In this document: one piece after another, positions 59,639 to 64,000 of the stretch
Layout of the letters: every line of letters starts with the position of its first letter
How positions within the stretch are numbered: position 1 is the stretch's first letter
Assembly: GCF_036850765.1 (NCBI RefSeq)
Contig: NC_089495.1
Coordinates: 196,991,847 to 197,055,846, forward strand
Direction of reading: 5' to 3'
DNA from: Saccopteryx bilineata
Taxonomy: Eukaryota; Chordata; Mammalia; Chiroptera; Emballonuridae
DNA: 64,000 nucleotides
Translations under genes and position numbers: made by a program
The notes under the pieces: model-generated
What the model was told of the DNA's origin: nothing
Databases searched by the model: none
The model's input: only the letters and a program-made list of their open reading frames with translations

Positions 59639-60232
59639 CAGTTGTGGTTCTCAAACTATGTCGTGATAGCCCAGGACACCAGGATGAACTCACAGAGGCA
59701 CCTCGTGAGGGCACTGACATTTTTAACTTTGAATGATCATGCAGCACACAGTGCCATCTGTCAGACACCCAACGAGTGACGAAGTCGAGATGGTCCATGT
59801 TTTCAACATTAGGTTTGGGCTACATTCCTTTCGGTGACATTATGTCCCCATAAAGCTGGGCTTCTTCTGGTAGTGGCTGTGATGAACGAGGTATTACACA
59901 AATATCATGGCGGAACAGGCAACAGGGAGTGTTGTGTCTAATCTGAAGCCAGCCTGAGAAACTTGTTCCGCGGTCAGCAGTTGCATACATCCCACCAATG
60001 AGTAGTTGTGCTTTATTTAGGAATGAAAGCGAAATATTCTACCCTTGGTGTGAGTGCACTGTTTTCTCAAACCACCGTTAAGTTGTTAAGCTATACAATA
60101 CTAATTTGGTCTAACTTCCGAATGAAGCGGTTCGCGTACTTCTTTGGTTAAGAACCTACGGAGGGAGGAAAATGCTAAAAATACCAAGGGCTCTGTGTGA
60201 ACAGAGAAGGTCTGGAAATCGCTAGTTAACTG
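59639..60232. mobile_element. Decayed hAT-Charlie-type element, 594 bp
   Basis: The left end cagttgtggttctcaaac is a typical hAT-Charlie terminus; the right end ggaaatcgctagttaactg is its weak reverse. Flanks gttgtgaa (59631-59638) and tatgtgaa (60233-60240) match at 6 of 8 positions, as expected of an old 8 bp duplication. No transposase could be read. Confidence 0.55.
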
Positions 60233-60639
60233 TATGTGAAGAACTGGCTAGAACACTGAGAAGGTAAGTGGAGAACCTGAAGGTGTTATATAGCAATGCA
60301 GCAGCTGTACGGGGAGCAGGTATTATAAGGGCTGGAGGGAACAGACTGGAATCATAAACAGTTAAAAGGTTGGGAGAGCACTTTTCGGCTGGCGCTGGTG
60401 TCTCTGAGGTTCTGCAGGGAGGCTGGATCTTTTAAGTGCTGGAGAGACTGCAGACTAGTTCCCACTGTTGTGACAGAATGGACTCTGCAGGGGAGAAGTG
60501 GTGGCGGCTGCGGAGTAATGCCCACGGGAATAGAAAGTGGACTCTTCTTCCTCCTCAGCCTCTCTGGCTCTGTCTGTCGCCCCCTATCGGCAGGACTAGG
60601 AAGTGGAGCAGAGATGTGGTTTATTTGAACCACCTGTAT

Positions 60640-60925
60640 TTCTTAATATTTTTTTGATTTGATGAATACAGTTGACACTCGATATTATATTAGTTTCAGG
60701 TGTACAGCATAATGGTTAGACATTTATATAACTTATGAAGTGATTCCCCCGATAACTGTACGACCAACCTGGCACCATGCATAGTTATTACAATATTATT
60801 GACTATATTCTCTATGTTGTACTTTACATCCCTATGACTATTTCATAACTGCCAATTGGTACTTTTTAATCCCTTTGCCTTTTTTCACCCAGCCTCCCCC
60901 CCCCCCGACCCCCGTCCACCAAGCA
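60640..60925 (-). mobile_element. L1 3' UTR, antisense
   Basis: atattagtttcaggtgtaca, gcataatggttagacattta, ccaacctggcaccatgcata and attgactatattctctatg are the reversed 3' UTR of a mammalian L1, ending at a C-rich run. Confidence 0.85.
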
Positions 60926-60959
60926 ACCATCAATTATATCCATTTTTAACACTACGTCC

Positions 60960-62492
60960 CCAGCACCCAGCCTCCCATCCCATAGGTGCTCAATAAATAT
61001 TTCAAGCCAAACCAGGTTCAGGAAAAGAGTAAGACTTTAGTGTAAACAGAGAGGAAGGATCAAGGAGCTGGTGACAGGACCTTGAACTCAAAGAAGCACA
61101 GTTTTAGGCACAAGCTTCCCTGAGCCCCCCCCCCCTCGTTCTCCCTCCCCTGTTTGGTTTTTTCTAGACTGCTGACTGCCCGCTGACGGGCTACATAATC
61201 TCCTGATTGCTTTACTCGCCCCTTCCCACTGGAACACAAGCCCCCTAAGGGCAGAGAGGATTTCTGTCTGTCTGGTCCACATCCCTGGCTCTGGTGGTCG
61301 TGCCTGTACACTGTAGGAACTCCAAACTCTTTATTACAAGATTTAATTTTCCCTGTGCTTCATCTTTTGGCAAAGAATATTCCTCCTATCTCACCGTCAC
61401 AACTGCCTTAGCCGTTACTCTCACTCCTAAGGAACAGTAGGAGGGGCCATTATAATATGTAACGCCCAGACTGGCCTAACCTACGACTGTGTAGGGGAAC
61501 AGATGTGCAGCGGGCGACAGGGGACTGCTTCTCTTGTGGCCCGTCCGCTCCTGCATCAGAATCTTGACGGCCGTCGGCGCTGTGATTCTTGACTCTTAGA
61601 GTTGGAATGCGCTGCCTTCTTCGCCTGGGTTTAACCTTCCTACCGCCTCCTCTCCGTTGTATCCCTCCCTCCACACCTTGTACCTTCTCTTGCTCTGGTC
61701 CTACGCATTCTTTGTCCGAGGCCCCCTCCTTCAGGACAGCCTTCTGAGTCTCTCTAGGCCACACTGTGTTGCCAGTGATTTATTCTCAAACACGTAACAG
61801 TGGAATGTTACGGTCAAGTTGCTGCGATAGCCCAGGGCTTCCAGCCTTCCAATTAAAACCGTACTGATTAGGGAAGATCCCTAGGTATTCCGTCTAAAGC
61901 CCTTACTCCAGAGGCGGCTCTACACTCCCCAGGTGCTTCCGACACCATCCCTTGATCCACAACCTTTACTTTGCTAATTAACACAGGAAATGTCAGAAAT
62001 TGGTTGTCTGTAGTTGAAATCCAGGGATCCTGTTACTTAGCATAATAATAAGTACTATAAATGGACTCTACCTGGTAAAAATTGAAGGTATTCATAATAT
62101 GTGGGTTGGCCAAATGGTTTAAAGCGCTTCCCAGACATAGACAGAGAAGAGGAACCTAGGAAGACTTCTAGCCTTTAACCAACCTTAGGGTCGGTGTCCA
62201 AGCCATGATTCCTAAACAGTCCTGTGTCATCCCTCGGGTAAGGGGGATTCCTGGTTATCTGCTGTGATGTTACACTATTTGAATCTGGAACAAAGTAGGC
62301 AAATCACAGCCCATGGCCTTGGCTACCTGTTTCTGTAAACTCTTCTTGAAACACGGCCTCGCTCATCTCTGTGCATGTTGCCTTCATCTGCCTTTGCACG
62401 ACAACAGCAGAGGTGAGTATGGCAACACAGACTCTGACCCACAAAGCTTAAAATATTTACTGTCTGGCCCTTTACCAAAGACGACAGATATT

Positions 62493-62536
<44 letters not shown>

Positions 62537-63600
62537 GCTCCCACCCGAGAATACTGTCATACCCCACCCCACCCCCGTAAATGACCTTTCCATGCAAGAT
62601 AGTAACCAGATTACCTAAAAGGACAGATTGCTGGATGTCATTGAGCTTTAAGGAATGATTGTTTGACCCCTTTTGTCCCGTCTTCCTAATAAACTGGTGT
62701 GTAATTGATGCTCAGCCGTGTAGGAGAATTGGACCCGAGACTTGCTTTTATTATAACCTAATAATGCAGTTGTTGGGGAATCATTAACCTTAACTCACCT
62801 CAGATTTCTTTAGTGGCTTCTGGTTTACAAGAGAAAGAACGTAAAGGTTGTGCACGAGTCACGATTAAATTGGCGCAGGTGAGTTCCGGCGCTAGGCTGT
62901 GTCTTTCTGCCACATGCCCAGCCTGTCCCCTGCGAAAGCGTCACCAGAAGCCGCCATTCCATCCTTCACAGTTTGTTGTCTTCGCATCCCCCTCCAGAGC
63001 ATGCATCTGTCTCAGAAAGGCAAGAAAGTGTCTGTCTCATTCACCTATGTCTGTATCCCTAACGCCTGTTCCAGTTCAGAGGTCCAGGACACATTCGTAC
63101 AAAGGAAGGAACAGCTACAGCAATAGCTGAACATGTGTTCATGGGAGCTTTCTAACTTCCAACTAGAGCTGGTTGAAAGGATGAACCCGGAAGTCAACTC
63201 GATTGAGAACCAGGCCAGGGGTCCATAGTAACCTACAGGCCTCCTATTCTATCTCAATGGCTCCCCTGCCTCCCACCCTTCTGGAGGGGAGGGGGTTGTA
63301 TTAGAGGGAATAGGGCTGTGCCAAGGGGCTTGGTGGACATTGTCTCCTTAATTCACATGAGGAGGATTTACCTTCCCTATGGCATTGCTACACGAGGGTG
63401 ACAACCGGGTCACCTTCTCACAAGGTGACTTGTTCCAGTTTCAGGTGGTTCTCGTTGCTGGCGTTGGTAGGCCCCAGAGACCCCGGATGGGGAGAGTAAG
63501 CATCCCCAAACAGAGCCTCGGAATCCCTGTCCTCACCTACCTTCCTAAGGTGCTTGTGCGAACATCCAGCAGACTCCTGTCCACCGGCCGTCTGGAATAA
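60960..63600. other. Mostly unique sequence, no gene recognised
   Basis: An L2-tail-like cataggtgctcaataaatat is at about 60980. The remaining sequence has short open frames without domains. Confidence 0.4.
62490..62535. repeat. (GATA)n microsatellite
   Basis: About ten tandem gata units. Confidence 0.95.
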
Positions 63601-63654
63601 ACTAGAGGGGAGTGTTGAGAAAGTAAGCAAGCGAGTGGGTTTGGACAACGCCAG

Positions 63655-64000
63655 AAGAGAAGATGGATTTTAATTTTGTGTCTTTTCTCTCTTTTCCTCT
63701 CCATGAATCATTTCCATGCCGCAATTGCAAATTAATGGTCACATCGAACTATCCGTCAATGTATTACTGCTCTTGCAGTATCAAATTATGTTGGCAATAA
63801 TGTTTCCAGCTGCCTAGGACTCCATTGCAATTTAATTTGAAAGGAACTCAAATTGCACCTCCAAATGGATAAAAAATTAATTTTACATACAAGCTATCCA
63901 CCTCCACATTTTCAGCCCTGTGCCCCAAATTATCTCAATTTAGATTCAACTTTGAACAGTACATATGTCACGGCCAACTCCACATGCAAAGATGGATGCA
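63655..64000. other. Repeat-free AT-rich segment, candidate conserved non-coding DNA
   Basis: No repeat family, no open frame, and many TAAT/ATTA and caaat motifs (gcaattgcaaattaatgg, ccattgcaatttaatttg, aaaaaattaattttac). Its style is that of a homeodomain-bound enhancer, but this is only an impression from composition. It runs off the window edge. Confidence 0.3.

Overview
The window is vertebrate nuclear DNA, almost certainly from a bat. The best fit is a horseshoe-bat-type genome (Rhinolophidae/Hipposideridae). This rests on several copies of tRNA-derived SINEs that I recognise as bat families: a Rhin-1-like SINE whose head reads like a tRNA gene, and a second family beginning with a 'gtggcgcagtggatagagc' head. 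MIR, L2-like, MLT1, MER20, Tigger and L1 remnants mark it as a placental mammal. I could not run a database search, so family names come from recognition of consensus sequence.

I find no convincing protein-coding exon, tRNA, rRNA or small-RNA gene. The longest open frames lie in simple repeats that lack stop codons, or in transposon remains. The window reads as intergenic or intronic DNA built from layers of mobile elements.

Layout: 1-494 is a 35-38 bp minisatellite. 500-22000 is relatively GC-rich and mostly unique, with scattered MIR/L2-like fragments, SINEs, a C-rich minisatellite (6232-6468), a terminal-inverted-repeat element (7082-7474), an old MER20 and a 580 bp CCTT/CCCT tract. 22000-37400 is A-rich and dominated by decayed sense-oriented L1 sequence, interrupted by a 1.2 kb hAT transposon that keeps the C-terminal part of its transposase. 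37800-43200 holds three hAT miniature elements and an MLT1 LTR. 45000-46400 holds a SINE and a solo class-I-type LTR. 47449-48100 is a long polypyrimidine tract. 48300-52860 has a Tigger fragment, two copies of one hAT miniature family and two SINEs. 54340-57660 is the most unusual part. 57800-64000 is again mostly unique, with a decayed hAT, an L1 3' end and a repeat-free AT-rich stretch at the right edge.

Two items stand out. At 54340-55860 lies a broken gene for a transposon-type protein that I do not recognise from mammals. Its conserved blocks resemble a protein family I recall from arthropod genomes, and it is bracketed by matching inverted terminal motifs. At 56606-57218 an antisense, 5'-truncated L1 is fused to a separate polyadenylated RNA copy, and the whole is flanked by one exact 15 bp target duplication. 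That is the signature of template switching during L1 reverse transcription.
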